This document shows, in pieces, positions 1 to 12,918 of a DNA stretch of 64,000 bases. Position 1 is the first letter of the stretch. Every line of letters starts with the position of its first letter. Position numbers and translations under genes: made by a program. The notes under the pieces were generated by a model that was given only the letters and a program-made list of their open reading frames with translations, was not told the DNA's origin and did not search any database. The stretch covers positions 620,001 to 684,000 of the forward strand of contig CAJRBF020000001.1 of NCBI GenBank assembly GCA_907165275.2, read 5' to 3'. The stretch comes from Zygaena filipendulae. Taxonomy: Eukaryota; Arthropoda; Insecta; Lepidoptera; Zygaenidae.

Positions 1-841
1 AACATCTAAGGGCAATACATGGTTGGAACGATGATGGAAAAGTTATTATGTGCAGTCACGTTTGACTGGATTGGCTAAGTTGTGGCACAAGACTTTGCGT
101 TCTTATGAATTTACATGGCATAAATAGAAACAAAAGATTTTAGAGGCATTCCCTGACAATATCGATTACACGGGTTAATTTAGATACTCGAGATTGCTCG
201 CTAAAACTTGTCTTGTTGCTTCCATCAGATATTTTTGTAAAAGGTTTTGGAGGTAGTCCAATAAAAGCACGAAGGTCAGGTGTCGATAGAATTCGTAGTA
301 AATGGGTTTGAAGTCCTGGAGATTTTTTTCTTATAGGAATATATCAATGCTTATAAGTCTAAAAATGTGTGATTATGCGCGGGTATTCAATTACAGCATT
401 TCTTCTTTAGTGCGCTTAGTAGCGGAGTATACTCGTGGTTATTGTGGTAGCGGTAAGTCTTTCTTAATAATTTGTAGTGGAATTACACAATATTTAACTT
501 GATGTTAATTAATGCAGTAGTAACTCTATTTAACCATTGAGCTTTTGAAGAAAATAGATAGGTAAAGGTACTTTCTGTGAAATTATTCTGTAATCCTCCT
601 GTAATTTAAACAATTTAATTAAACGTAATATGCATTTGTATAACACATTAAAAGGTTGCGATTCAAGTGTGGTCTCTAAGTTAGTTTTCAAATTCGAATC
701 TTGTTTAAAACAATAGTCACAGTTTTCTTTTTTGATTATATGCCAACATTCATTAATAATACTTAAATAGATACGTATAGAGAACAAAATCAGTTTTAGA
801 GTATTATCATAATTTACCTTCAACGATAAGTAATATTTTAC

Positions 842-1130
842 TGCTAGGTGCCTACTATCCCCCGCGATTCAACCCGCGAAATTCCTTTACATCAGGATAA
901 AATGTATCTACCCTATTGCTTATTTCACTTTTATCCATAGGTAACCTATTAAAATATCTGTTTCCCCGCTGATTTCCCAGCGTGAATTTTGATATTTCGG
1001 CAGGAATTCTTTGTTTGGAAATGGAAAGTACGTGTCACTCCTGTGCTGTGTCAGTATCTTTTATAAAGGAATTTTAAGAATCTGTTCAGTAGTACCAGAG
1101 ACTACCCACTACATCCAAACTTACAAAGTT
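842..1130 (+). repeat. Degenerate Helitron-like repeats (copy A)
   Basis: Two decayed stretches resemble the dispersed family marked by CCCCGCG..TTTC..GCGTGAATTT and 'GGCAGGAATTC'. They match better copies at 1946 and 32830-33480 only in short words. The same sequence recurs at 6566-6854. Old relics, assigned by resemblance to the better copies. Confidence 0.45.
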
Positions 1131-1766
1131 TGCAAACTTATATAACTTTACTTCCGTATATTATCTAATAGGCGCCAATAAGGACATAAGATCCATTTTT
1201 GTTTATTTCCTTGGTTGTTTGTAATGGATAGACTTCTTTCTTTTCTTCAACTAGAACTTGTCCATAAGGTGTCAAAGCATAGTCAGATTACATACAATTG
1301 TTCTAAATAGACTCTGAGACCGATATAATCTCGACAGACGAGTCAGGTGAATAGCATAGAAGAATTTATAGTTAATTTTGGGTTTGGTGCGCTTGCGATC
1401 TCCCGGTACGTTTCTGATAATGTCAATTTAATCTAGGTACTTGAGGGAAAAAGAATTTACTCTACCAATTGTGTAAGGAATAACTAGCTGGTTAACTAGT
1501 TAAAGCGATTTTGATTATTGGATTTAATTACTAATGGATTAGGTACAAAAATTAAATACTGGAATATATGGTCATGTACCTGATGTACCTATACTAAAGT
1601 AATGGTTAAAAGTGGTTGATAATCTAAGTGATGAATGGTATAAAAGTAATAAATGGAATAATTAAATGGATCTCTGGTATTAATGAATAAATTGGACTAA
1701 ATGAATAAAATATTGGTAAAAATGGAATTACTTGAATAATTGGATAAATTGGATAAAAAAAAATAT

Positions 1767-1895
1767 GGTCGAAAATAAAATGGTTATAAATAATGGAATA
1801 ATAATGAATGGTTATAAATTATGGTTGAAAATAAAATGGTTATAAATAATGGAATAATAATGAATGGTTATAAATTATGGTTGAAAATAATGGAG
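1767..1895. repeat. AT-rich minisatellite, about two units (copy A)
   Basis: A unit of roughly 57 bp containing ATGGTTATAAATAATGGAAT is repeated about twice in direct orientation. The same array is at 7491-7619 in copy B. It lies in a longer tract rich in the words 'AATGGA' and 'TAAATGG'. Confidence 0.8.
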
Positions 1896-1945
1896 ATAAA
1901 GAGTGTGAAATAAATTTATTTATTTATATATTTATTTATTGATTA

Positions 1946-2235
1946 CTAGCTGTGCCCCGCGATTTTGCTAGCGTGGATTTCGGAGTTCCCGCAGGAACTA
2001 ATTTTTGGAAATAAATGTAGCCAAGTTACTCCTTATAACATCAGCTAGGAAGCTGTGAAGGGTGGATGTTTTATGGGTGTTGTCATAATAACTGTAATTA
2101 TGTTGACGTCAAAGAGTCATATTATGGACCAAATTTGAATAAATGATTTGACTTTGACGATTTGCCAGTGAAAGTCCAGTTAAAATCGATCCAGCCGTTT
2201 TAGAGATTACCCGGAACAGACAGACATATAAGTAG
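1946..2235 (-). mobile_element. Helitron-like non-autonomous repeat (copy A)
   Basis: Read on the minus strand it ends with a short GC hairpin, then CACAGCTAG followed by T. A hairpin about 10 bp before CTAG, with T as the next base, is what Helitron 3' ends look like. The interior has the family words TTCCCGCAGGAACT and CCAGCCGTTTTAGAGAT. No Rep/helicase coding sequence is present. Copy B has the same repeat at 7670-7959. Assignment to Helitrons rests on the end structure only. Confidence 0.5.
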
Positions 2236-2954
2236 GTGCCATATTATAATTATACTTATTTTCATATTATGCATTTATTAAAAAGCTGTTAATTTTGAGT
2301 TACAAACAGGCACATAAATTTTATTTATAATTATGTATGTATAGATTATTGTATTTTTATATTTTATTTTGTTATATTATTATATTTTCCAGTCTGGGCG
2401 TGAATATATAATATACTATATAATATAGTGTAATATCGACATATGTAATAATATGTAGTAAGTACCTATAGGTATACCAAGTTTGCTTGGTTGCCATGAC
2501 ACAAGCTTATAGCTTAGTGTGGGGTCAAGACGCTTATCTGTGTGTTGTGAAGTGGATTATTATTATTATGGGAATTTGGATTTTTGAATTCTTCTCAGCT
2601 AGACCGGTATTAATTGGCAACCACGGGCCAAAGCCAAGTGGAGGTTAGTTTAAGTGGAAGTATTAAGAGTTGTGTGGTCATCAGTTTGGAGGAGTTTGCG
2701 GACGATTCGACATGTATTTAGTATTACCGCCTTCTGCATAATAATGTAAGTGTACCTAGGTAATTGGAGGGTAGCGAAGGGTTGGTGCAGTTGACAAGGG
2801 ATTTCAGATGGTGGTAGTACAACAGGGATGAAGGTAATATTCTGTAATTTCCACATTTTTTGCTATTTCGTTTTGAGGTCAATATATTTTGTAAGCTTTC
2901 AGATATTGTGCTCTACAGCCTGTGGGTTGAATTCCCTAGAACGCTGTCAGGTAT

Positions 2955-3617
2955 GTATTTTTAATAAGAAATTGGTTCATTCGTCCTCAGTTTAGATCTG
3001 CTTGCAAGTTTCTGATGAATAATCTTAGCAACCTGGTCGTAGCGGTGTTTATAATCTTTTTGTACTATTGACTTGCAGACACTTATGAGATGCTGTATCG
3101 TTTCCGGAGCACCGTTACATTTTCTGCAGCTATCATTTGATATATTATGAACTTTTAGTATATGCTTTTGGTAGTTTCGTGTTTCGATGGCTTGGTCTCG
3201 AATGGCAAGCATAAATCCTTCTGTTTCGGGAAACAGTTCACCCCAATTAAGCCAGGCATTGGATGCTTCTTTATCGACGTTAGACTTGCACAAATTTTGC
3301 CGGTGTTGTCTATGCATACCCTTTTGAGTCCACTCTTGTATTTTTAGTTGTCGATCTGTTATTGTTTAGATTGATTGAAGCCCAAGTACTTGTCTCTTTT
3401 TCATTAAGCGAAGGTATCTGTTGGCCAGTCTGCATCTGAAAGGTAATATGACCCGACGTTTTTCCTTTGGAAAAGTTTCCGTAAGATCAGCCAAATAACA
3501 TAGGTCTTTCGTGGTGGCGTACAATTTAATATCATCCATGTAGAGCAAATGGTTAAACTTTTCATCAGCTGGTTCATTATTTCCTGCAGCATAGTATTTT
3601 GAGAGATTTCCCATTTT
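2955..3617 (-). pseudogene. Non-LTR retrotransposon RT fragment, R2-like (copy A)
   Basis: Two frames on the minus strand belong to one decayed reverse transcriptase. The upstream frame (3366-3614) has HLLYMDDIKLYA, the RT catalytic motif. The downstream frame (2961-3317) has a C-terminal zinc motif C-x2-C-x7-H-x4-C, followed by a YKHRYDQVAKIIH segment. That CCHC arrangement is typical of R2-type elements with a restriction-like endonuclease. A frame change separates the two parts and the N-terminal RT is missing, so this is a dead 3' fragment. The clade is uncertain. Confidence 0.7.
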
Positions 3618-4540
3618 CGTTGAATTTAAAATAGGATAGAATACTCTTTATTGTATACAAGAATAATTTTAGTGTGGTAACAAAATAAAAATTTATAAAT
3701 AAAGGCATACAAAAGGCTATCTTATCGCTTTACTAGCGATCTTTTCCAGACAACCTTTGGGTGGACAGGACAAAAACAGTAAATTTATATGTTGATTTGG
3801 TATATTATATGTATAGGTGAAACGAATCATAAAATAATATAGAAGAGACACATAGAAAAGACATACACAAAAAATGGATATACATAGATACACGCATAGA
3901 TATAAAATATACACATAGAAAATATATACGTACAATATTTATGGGTATAAATACTAATTTTATAAATGCGTTTAAACACAGATGCATACTATAAATAATA
4001 AGGTTACACTACAGCGAGTCACAATCCATGAGTGAGGTAGAAAGTCTTCACCAGGCTCTTAAAGGTGGGTAGTGATTTGGCCTATTCGCACCTCTACAGG
4101 TAGCGGATTCCACAAGCGGACTGCTTGTACAGGTAACTGCTTGTCATAAAAGTTGGTTCTAGGGGCAGGAATCATAAGAAGTAAGTTCTGGGATGATCGA
4201 ACAGGCAGGTTATGGGAAGAAGATTGAAATACGAAGAGGTCTTTTAGGTAGTTGGGGGAAGGTGGATTGAACAGTATGCTATATAGAAGGAAGAGGACAT
4301 GCGCATTCCGGCGAAGGCAAATCGGAAGCCACTTGAGCTTGGTACGAAATTCGGAGACATGGTCATATTTGCGTAGACCAAATATGAACCGGATACATAG
4401 ATTCTGGAGGCGCTCAAGTTTATTTAGCTGCTCCTCGCTAATGTCAGTAAAGCAGGTATCGGCATAGTCGATCATTGGTAAAAGGAGTGATTGTGCTAAC
4501 GCAACTTTAGTAGCAGTTGGAACTTGGAAGAAAATTACGT
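3617..4540 (-). pseudogene. CR1/Jockey-type LINE ORF2 C-terminus (copy A)
   Basis: The 138-aa frame at 4059-4475 reads like the C-terminal region of a CR1/Jockey-group ORF2. Signature segments are DYADTCF, LERLQNLCIRFIFGL and AVRLWNPLPVEVR. Matching residues continue upstream to about 4530 in the same frame (LAQSLLLPMIDYAD). Downstream, the expected tail resumes after a one-base frame shift near 4058. The 3' UTR-like stretch runs to about 3640, near an AATAAA on the minus strand. This is a 5'-truncated dead LINE. Confidence 0.75.
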
Positions 4541-5436
4541 ATCTAATCGTCTAAGCGAGTCCGCAGATAAAATATTTGATAAATGGTTCAATGTTAAATA
4601 TTATTATTAATATTATTGGTTATTAAGGAATAAAATAAAATCTTATTATGGATAATGGATAGAAGTTAAGTGGAAGTTGGTGGAACTTAGTAACATGGAT
4701 TGGATAAAAAAAGAATCATGGTTTGAATTTGTGTTACATTTAGATAAAGTGAAATTATTTTTACAAAACCTTTTTACTTTGCAGGGTCGCAAAGATGTCA
4801 GGATGGGCGAGTGTGAATAGTGATTTAGGTATTCTGTACTAATATATTAAAATTGATTAATATTATTATGATTCTTATGCTATGTATTGTGATTCTTAAT
4901 TTAAATAATTATACCAATGTTTATTAAAGTGATTTAAATTGCATTTCCATGGCCAATTCATATTTAATAACTGGCAACATTGTGAATTCATAGACTGTAG
5001 AGTAAATAAAATGTTATTTGAGATAGCGGGAAAAACGCGCGGGAGAACATGTTTACATAATGGCAGCAACAAAGGATCGGGTCAGTGGTGCTGGTGATTT
5101 CCTAGATGGAAGACATCATAACATCGAAAGTTAAGTATTGGTAGACAGTTTTGGCTCTATTTAATGCTTGTAATAATAATTGTGATTACTGTATTGTTCT
5201 CATAAAATATACTGTTCAAGCTTAACTTTAGCTTCAGAGATTTGATTACTTTGTGCGTAACATGTTTTGAGATTCCTATTGCTTATCTATACTGGCTTTG
5301 ATTATTATAGAATTTGATACAAATTATATCAAAGAGTTTTTATTATAATTGGTAATACAGACACAAAGGAATAGTTTTGTTAAAATCAGGTTGTTTTATT
5401 TACTAGGTATCCTTACTAATGCTAATAATTTAACAT

Positions 5437-5724
5437 TTCAGAAGTGGGATTATTAAGGATTCAAGCAGCCAAAGCATTCTCGGAGTCCTGTTAAACGAAA
5501 CGACGGTCATGGATCAGTTCCAGATCCTGGGCGCCATGGCGGCCTAGAGATACGCCTTCTCCACGGGCCGTGAGAAATAAAGAATCTTCACAACTGGATG
5601 ATACTGGTAGGATCGCTCCATATTATAGTAACGTCTTGGTTAAACCCGTATTTTTCCCGAATTCGATTTTGAGAAATCGGAATTGCCGGTATTACAATGG
5701 CTTAATAAAATCTTGATAAAATCG
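5437..5724. other. Spacer between the tandem copies, absent after copy B
   Basis: These 288 bp follow copy A, but the matching position after copy B (11161) has unrelated sequence. The boundary falls inside a pyrimidine-poor stretch just before a TTTCAG, which looks like a splice acceptor. I find no convincing open frame in the spacer. It may be part of the duplicated unit whose second copy was truncated. Confidence 0.8.
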
Positions 5725-7490
5725 AACATCTAAGGGCAATACATGGTTGGAACGATGATGGAAAAGTTATTATGTGCAGTCACGTTTGACTGGATTGGCT
5801 AAGTTGTGGCACAAGACTTTGCGTTCTTATGAATTTACATGGCATAAATAGAAACAAAAGATTTTAGAGGCATTCCCTGACAATATCGATTACACGGGTT
5901 AATTTAGATACTCGAGATTGCTCGCTAAAACTTGTCTTGTTGCTTCCATCAGATATTTTTGTAAAAGGTTTTGGAGGTAGTCCAATAAAAGCACGAAGGT
6001 CAGGTGTCGATAGAATTCGTAGTAAATGGGTTTGAAGTCCTGGAGATTTTTTTCTTATAGGAATATATCAATGCTTATAAGTCTAAAAATGTGTGATTAT
6101 GCGCGGGTATTCAATTACAGCATTTCTTCTTTAGTGCGCTTAGTAGCGGAGTATACTCGTGGTTATTGTGGTAGCGGTAAGTCTTTCTTAATAATTTGTA
6201 GTGGAATTACACAATATTTAACTTGATGTTAATTAATGCAGTAGTAACTCTATTTAACCATTGAGCTTTTGAAGAAAATAGATAGGTAAAGGTACTTTCT
6301 GTGAAATTATTCTGTAATCCTCCTGTAATTTAAACAATTTAATTAAACGTAATATGCATTTGTATAACACATTAAAAGGTTGCGATTCAAGTGTGGTCTC
6401 TAAGTTAGTTTTCAAATTCGAATCTTGTTTAAAACAATAGTCACAGTTTTCTTTTTTGATTATATGCCAACATTCATTAATAATACTTAAATAGATACGT
6501 ATAGAGAACAAAATCAGTTTTAGAGTATTATCATAATTTACCTTCAACGATAAGTAATATTTTACTGCTAGGTGCCTACTATCCCCCGCGATTCAACCCG
6601 CGAAATTCCTTTACATCAGGATAAAATGTATCTACCCTATTGCTTATTTCACTTTTATCCATAGGTAACCTATTAAAATATCTGTTTCCCCGCTGATTTC
6701 CCAGCGTGAATTTTGATATTTCGGCAGGAATTCTTTGTTTGGAAATGGAAAGTACGTGTCACTCCTGTGCTGTGTCAGTATCTTTTATAAAGGAATTTTA
6801 AGAATCTGTTCAGTAGTACCAGAGACTACCCACTACATCCAAACTTACAAAGTTTGCAAACTTATATAACTTTACTTCCGTATATTATCTAATAGGCGCC
6901 AATAAGGACATAAGATCCATTTTTGTTTATTTCCTTGGTTGTTTGTAATGGATAGACTTCTTTCTTTTCTTCAACTAGAACTTGTCCATAAGGTGTCAAA
7001 GCATAGTCAGATTACATACAATTGTTCTAAATAGACTCTGAGACCGATACAATCTCGACAGACGAGTCAGGTGAATAGCATAGAAGAATTTATAGTTAAT
7101 TTTGGGTTTGGTGCGCTTGCGATCTCCCGGTACGTTTCTGATAATGTCAATTTAATCTAGGTACTTGAGGGAAAAAGAATTTACTCTACCAATTGTGTAA
7201 GGAATAACTAGCTGGTTAACTAGTTAAAGCGATTTTGATTATTGGATTTAATTACTAATGGATTAGGTACAAAAATTAAATACTGGAATATATGGTCATG
7301 TACCTGATGTACCTATACTAAAGTAATGGTTAAAAGTGGTTGATAATCTAAGTGATGAATGGTATAAAAGTAATAAATGGAATAATTAAATGGATCTCTG
7401 GTATTAATGAATAAATTGGACTAAATGAATAAAATATTGGTAAAAATGGAATTACTTGAATAATTGGATAAATTGGATAAAAAAAAATAT

Positions 7491-7619
7491 GGTCGAAAAT
7501 AAAATGGTTATAAATAATGGAATAATAATGAATGGTTATAAATTATGGTTGAAAATAAAATGGTTATAAATAATGGAATAATAATGAATGGTTATAAATT
7601 ATGGTTGAAAATAATGGAG
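7491..7619. repeat. AT-rich minisatellite (copy B)
   Basis: Copy B counterpart of the array at 1767-1895, with the same unit and the same number of repeats. Confidence 0.8.
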
Positions 7620-7669
7620 ATAAAGAGTGTGAAATAAATTTATTTATTTATATATTTATTTATTGATTA

Positions 7670-7959
7670 CTAGCTGTGCCCCGCGATTTTGCTAGCGTGG
7701 ATTTCGGAGTTCCCGCAGGAACTAATTTTTGGAAATAAATGTAGCCAAGTTACTCCTTATAACATCAGCTAGGAAGCTGTGAAGGGTGGATGTTTTATGG
7801 GTGTTGTCATAATAACTGTAATTATGTTGACGTCAAAGAGTCATATTATGGACCAAATTTGAATAAATGATTTGACTTTGACGATTTGCCAGTGAAAGTC
7901 CAGTTAAAATCGATCCAGCCGTTTTAGAGATTACCCGGAACAGACAGACATATAAGTAG
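7670..7959 (-). mobile_element. Helitron-like non-autonomous repeat (copy B)
   Basis: Copy B counterpart of the repeat at 1946-2235. Read on the minus strand it ends with the same GC hairpin and CTAG-T terminus. Confidence 0.5.
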
Positions 7960-8678
7960 GTGCCATATTATAATTATACTTATTTTCATATTATGCATTT
8001 ATTAAAAAGCTGTTAATTTTGAGTTACAAACAGGCACATAAATTTTATTTATAATTATGTATGTATAGATTATTGTATTTTTATATTTTATTTTGTTATA
8101 TTATTATATTTTCCAGTCTGGGCGTGAATATATAATATACTATATAATATAGTGTAATATCGACATATGTAATAATATGTAGTAAGTACCTATAGGTATA
8201 CCAAGTTTGCTTGGTTGCCATGACACAAGCTTATAGCTTAGTGTGGGGTCAAGACGCTTATCTGTGTGTTGTGAAGTGGATTATTATTATTATGGGAATT
8301 TGGATTTTTGAATTCTTCTCAGCTAGACCGGTATTAATTGGCAACCACGGGCCAAAGCCAAGTGGAGGTTAGTTTAAGTGGAAGTATTAAGAGTTGTGTG
8401 GTCATCAGTTTGGAGGAGTTTGCGGACGATTCGACATGTATTTAGTATTACCGCCTTCTGCATAATAATGTAAGTGTACCTAGGTAATTGGAGGGTAGCG
8501 AAGGGTTGGTGCAGTTGACAAGGGATTTCAGATGGTGGTAGTACAACAGGGATGAAGGTAATATTCTGTAATTTCCACATTTTTTGCTATTTCGTTTTGA
8601 GGTCAATATATTTTGTAAGCTTTCAGATATTGTGCTCTACAGCCTGTGGGTTGAATTCCCTAGAACGCTGTCAGGTAT

Positions 8679-9341
8679 GTATTTTTAATAAGAAATTGGT
8701 TCATTCGTCCTCAGTTTAGATCTGCTTGCAAGTTTCTGATGAATAATCTTAGCAACCTGGTCGTAGCGGTGTTTATAATCTTTTTGTACTATTGACTTGC
8801 AGACACTTATGAGATGCTGTATCGTTTCCGGAGCACCGTTACATTTTCTGCAGCTATCATTTGATATATTATGAACTTTTAGTATATGCTTTTGGTAGTT
8901 TCGTGTTTCGATGGCTTGGTCTCGAATGGCAAGCATAAATCCTTCTGTTTCGGGAAACAGTTCACCCCAATTAAGCCAGGCATTGGATGCTTCTTTATCG
9001 ACGTTAGACTTGCACAAATTTTGCCGGTGTTGTCTATGCATACCCTTTTGAGTCCACTCTTGTATTTTTAGTTGTCGATCTGTTATTGTTTAGATTGATT
9101 GAAGCCCAAGTACTTGTCTCTTTTTCATTAAGCGAAGGTATCTGTTGGCCAGTCTGCATCTGAAAGGTAATATGACCCGACGTTTTTCCTTTGGAAAAGT
9201 TTCCGTAAGATCAGCCAAATAACATAGGTCTTTCGTGGTGGCGTACAATTTAATATCATCCATGTAGAGCAAATGGTTAAACTTTTCATCAGCTGGTTCA
9301 TTATTTCCTGCAGCATAGTATTTTGAGAGATTTCCCATTTT
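8679..9341 (-). pseudogene. Non-LTR retrotransposon RT fragment, R2-like (copy B)
   Basis: Copy B counterpart of 2955-3617. The frames at 9090-9338 (YMDD box) and 8685-9041 (C-x2-C-x7-H-x4-C) are identical to copy A, so the frame change already existed before the tandem duplication. Confidence 0.7.
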
Positions 9342-10264
9342 CGTTGAATTTAAAATAGGATAGAATACTCTTTATTGTATACAAGAATAATTTTAGTGTG
9401 GTAACAAAATAAAAATTTATAAATAAAGGCATACAAAAGGCTATCTTATCGCTTTACTAGCGATCTTTTCCAGACAACCTTTGGGTGGACAGGACAAAAA
9501 CAGTAAATTTATATGTTGATTTGGTATATTATATGTATAGGTGAAACGAATCATAAAATAATATAGAAGAGACACATAGAAAAGACATACACAAAAAATG
9601 GATATACATAGATACACGCATAGATATAAAATATACACATAGAAAATATATACGTACAATATTTATGGGTATAAATACTAATTTTATAAATGCGTTTAAA
9701 CACAGATGCATACTATAAATAATAAGGTTACACTACAGCGAGTCACAATCCATGAGTGAGGTAGAAAGTCTTCACCAGGCTCTTAAAGGTGGGTAGTGAT
9801 TTGGCCTATTCGCACCTCTACAGGTAGCGGATTCCACAAGCGGACTGCTTGTACAGGTAACTGCTTGTCATAAAAGTTGGTTCTAGGGGCAGGAATCATA
9901 AGAAGTAAGTTCTGGGATGATCGAACAGGCAGGTTATGGGAAGAAGATTGAAATACGAAGAGGTCTTTTAGGTAGTTGGGGGAAGGTGGATTGAACAGTA
10001 TGCTATATAGAAGGAAGAGGACATGCGCATTCCGGCGAAGGCAAATCGGAAGCCACTTGAGCTTGGTACGAAATTCGGAGACATGGTCATATTTGCGTAG
10101 ACCAAATATGAACCGGATACATAGATTCTGGAGGCGCTCAAGTTTATTTAGCTGCTCCTCGCTAATGTCAGTAAAGCAGGTATCGGCATAGTCGATCATT
10201 GGTAAAAGGAGTGATTGTGCTAACGCAACTTTAGTAGCAGTTGGAACTTGGAAGAAAATTACGT
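9341..10264 (-). pseudogene. CR1/Jockey-type LINE ORF2 C-terminus (copy B)
   Basis: Copy B counterpart of 3617-4540, with an identical 138-aa frame at 9783-10199. Confidence 0.75.
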
Positions 10265-11160
10265 ATCTAATCGTCTAAGCGAGTCCGCAGATAAAATATT
10301 TGATAAATGGTTCAATGTTAAATATTATTATTAATATTATTGGTTATTAAGGAATAAAATAAAATCTTATTATGGATAATGGATAGAAGTTAAGTGGAAG
10401 TTGGTGGAACTTAGTAACATGGATTGGATAAAAAAAGAATCATGGTTTGAATTTGTGTTACATTTAGATAAAGTGAAATTATTTTTACAAAACCTTTTTA
10501 CTTTGCAGGGTCGCAAAGATGTCAGGATGGGCGAGTGTGAATAGTGATTTAGGTATTCTGTACTAATATATTAAAATTGATTAATATTATTATGATTCTT
10601 ATGCTATGTATTGTGATTCTTAATTTAAATAATTATACCAATGTTTATTAAAGTGATTTAAATTGCATTTCCATGGCCAATTCATATTTAATAACTGGCA
10701 ACATTGTGAATTCATAGACTGTAGAGTAAATAAAATGTTATTTGAGATAGCGGGAAAAACGCGCGGGAGAACATGTTTACATAATGGCAGCAACAAAGGA
10801 TCGGGTCAGTGGTGCTGGTGATTTCCTAGATGGAAGACATCATAACATCGAAAGTTAAGTATTGGTAGACAGTTTTGGCTCTATTTAATGCTTGTAATAA
10901 TAATTGTGATTACTGTATTGTTCTCATAAAATATACTGTTCAAGCTTAACTTTAGCTTCAGAGATTTGATTACTTTGTGCGTAACATGTTTTGAGATTCC
11001 TATTGCTTATCTATACTGGCTTTGATTATTATAGAATTTGATACAAATTATATCAAAGAGTTTTTATTATAATTGGTAATACAGACACAAAGGAATAGTT
11101 TTGTTAAAATCAGGTTGTTTTATTTACTAGGTATCCTTACTAATGCTAATAATTTAACAT

Positions 11161-12235
11161 AAGTTTCTCATCAATATGCCGCATCTATTATGTGTCGAGT
11201 GCAATGGTTCAATTATTTCCATTGTAACAAGTTACTGCATGCCAAGCAAATACTTACTTACCGGTATCACCAATGATACTATTCTCATGTATTATCTACC
11301 AGTTATTTCCTCGGTTTCGCTCACATGAATTCCAAACTCTCTCAGACATTTTTTTTTTTTTTACGAAATGATAAGTAGGTATGGCATTTTTGAACCCAAA
11401 GTATAAGTAGGTATATCAAATTTTATGAAAAACCTTTCAATAATTCTGAAGATTGTTTGGATGGATAGAGATAAAAAAATATGGAACATTTAAATGGTTA
11501 TTAATGTTTTTACAAATGCAAATAACACTCAGTTGAGTTTTTTAGAACAGAGTTATCTCGATATTACAGACAGAAAATCGTATTTTAGTTATATTTAGAT
11601 TCAACTTGATGGGAAAGCGACGGCGCGCGATGACATTTCATCGAATTTTATAAATAATAAACATGCGCGGACCGTGGAACCGTGGTGATCAGCACTTTAG
11701 AGTTATGAGAACAATAAGTATACGTACTGATTGCAGAAACAGTACCTACAAACGATAAGTGCTTGAAGTCATAAAAATTATATTTTATACCTCTTAAATA
11801 TATTATAAGCAAATATTTTTTGTAAACCGCGGGAAATAGTTCCAGCTTTAAGACTTCGTTATCACTGTCATAATTTCCAAATAGACCATTTTTCATGAGT
11901 TTTCGTATTTCGTTTTTCTAAATAATAATTTATGTTTTGCGTTAAATTCTCAGATTAACTGTATGTTTATTAATGCAACGTAATAAAGACATACATGAAC
12001 CATTTAAACAGAAACATGTGTGGTTATTACATATTTGCTAACCGTACCGAATGTCAAAGGTAAGTAAAAAAATAAAGATAAGTAGTAAGCGAAGCGAAGG
12101 GAAACATACAGTACAGTACAGTCTCTGCTGTTGCGATTTAGACATTGCGAGTGCTTAGAATCTTTGTGTTCACTGCGTAAAGTTATGGTGTCCTCGAGTC
12201 AATCTGATCACAAAATATGTGCTTTATTTATAACT
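11161..12235. other. AT-rich non-coding stretch
   Basis: I see no protein-coding signal, LTR or RNA gene here. It begins exactly where tandem copy B ends. A T-homopolymer of about 12 bases is at 11350. The 82-aa frame at 11648-11896 has no recognisable motif and is probably chance. Confidence 0.6.
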
Positions 12236-12390
12236 CAGTGACGACTTGAGCAATCTAGCCCTAGTTTCTGATTTACAGAAGATCGTTGAGCCAATCTGGT
12301 GCCGAATTTGATTCGGCGACGACTTGAGCAATCTAGCCTGAAAATCTGAAACTTTGAAGATCGTTGAGCCAATCTGGTACTGAGTTTAAA
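12236..12390. repeat. Two-copy direct repeat of about 73 bp
   Basis: The words GACGACTTGAGCAATCTAGCC and AAGATCGTTGAGCCAATCTG occur twice in the same order, about 73 bp apart, with diverged middle parts. It lies just outside the Polinton-like terminal repeat. I cannot assign a function. Confidence 0.75.
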
Positions 12391-12639
12391 TATATGCTTC
12401 AACATTAACTGTGGAGAGACACCTGACAATATAGTGAACATAATAGTTTCTAACATAAGTTCTAACATTCAATTATTAAATTCAAAGTTTTTACGTATAA
12501 CTTGTATGTGCTTATGTGTGATGAAAATACTTAATAGTTCACATGATGGTTCCGCGGTACAGGCAGATAGTTCAGGTATGTTTTTATTTATTCATAATTT
12601 GGTAACTAAACATGCAAACGGGTTATTATTGTTTGTTTT

Positions 12640-12918
12640 TTGTTGTACGATCGACATGTGAATCTTTGCATGATCCATATGACAGATACATTTTTTAAAT
12701 CAGTATATTATAATAATTATTGTTTTCACCGCTCCTGGCGAAAGAACGACATTCGTTGTTTTGTTGCATGGTTGATCAAATAAATGATCGATCCGACAAG
12801 TGAATCATTTTGATTGGTATATATTGTATGGTCTGGACCATCGGAGTGATTTCGCGAGCGAGCACGAGCTCGCTCATTGCGAAAGAACGAAGTGGTCCAG
12901 AACATACAATATATACCT
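12640..12918 (-). mobile_element. Orphan Polinton-like terminal inverted repeat (right end)
   Basis: Read on the minus strand from 12918 inward, the sequence starts AGGTATATATTG. It matches the left end of the Polinton at 49366 for about 136 bp with only about one visible difference, then diverges. It contains the same long imperfect palindrome and the same subterminal word GATTCACTTGTCGGATCGAT (12783-12806), with a weaker copy near 12650. The outermost bases AG agree with Polinton termini. The interior coding part is missing, so this is a nearly complete deletion of an older or sister element. Confidence 0.75.

Larger units (their letters stand above)
1..5436. repeat. 5.4-kb tandem direct repeat, copy A
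   Basis: This block recurs 5724 bp downstream as 5725-11160. All segments I compared match base for base, apart from T at 1326 against C at 7050. The left edge of the window cuts the block, so its true start is unseen. It carries LINE fragments, a Helitron-like repeat and AT-rich minisatellites, and no intact gene. A very recent tandem duplication is one explanation and an assembly duplication is the other; the sequence alone cannot separate them. Confidence 0.95.
5725..11160. repeat. 5.4-kb tandem direct repeat, copy B
   Basis: Second copy of 1-5436, offset by exactly 5724 bp. Identity ends abruptly at 11160, where copy A continues into a 288-bp spacer and copy B into unrelated AT-rich DNA. 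The LINE fragments, minisatellite and Helitron-like repeat described in copy A all reappear here at +5724. Confidence 0.95.

Noticed and set aside
302..823. Small frames of 66 and 97 aa in the tandem copies
   Set aside because: AT-rich, no motif, no coding bias; identical in both copies only because of the duplication.
5417..5470. Splice acceptor and host exon at the copy A boundary
   Set aside because: A TTTCAG is present but no coding frame or donor partner follows; one site is not enough.
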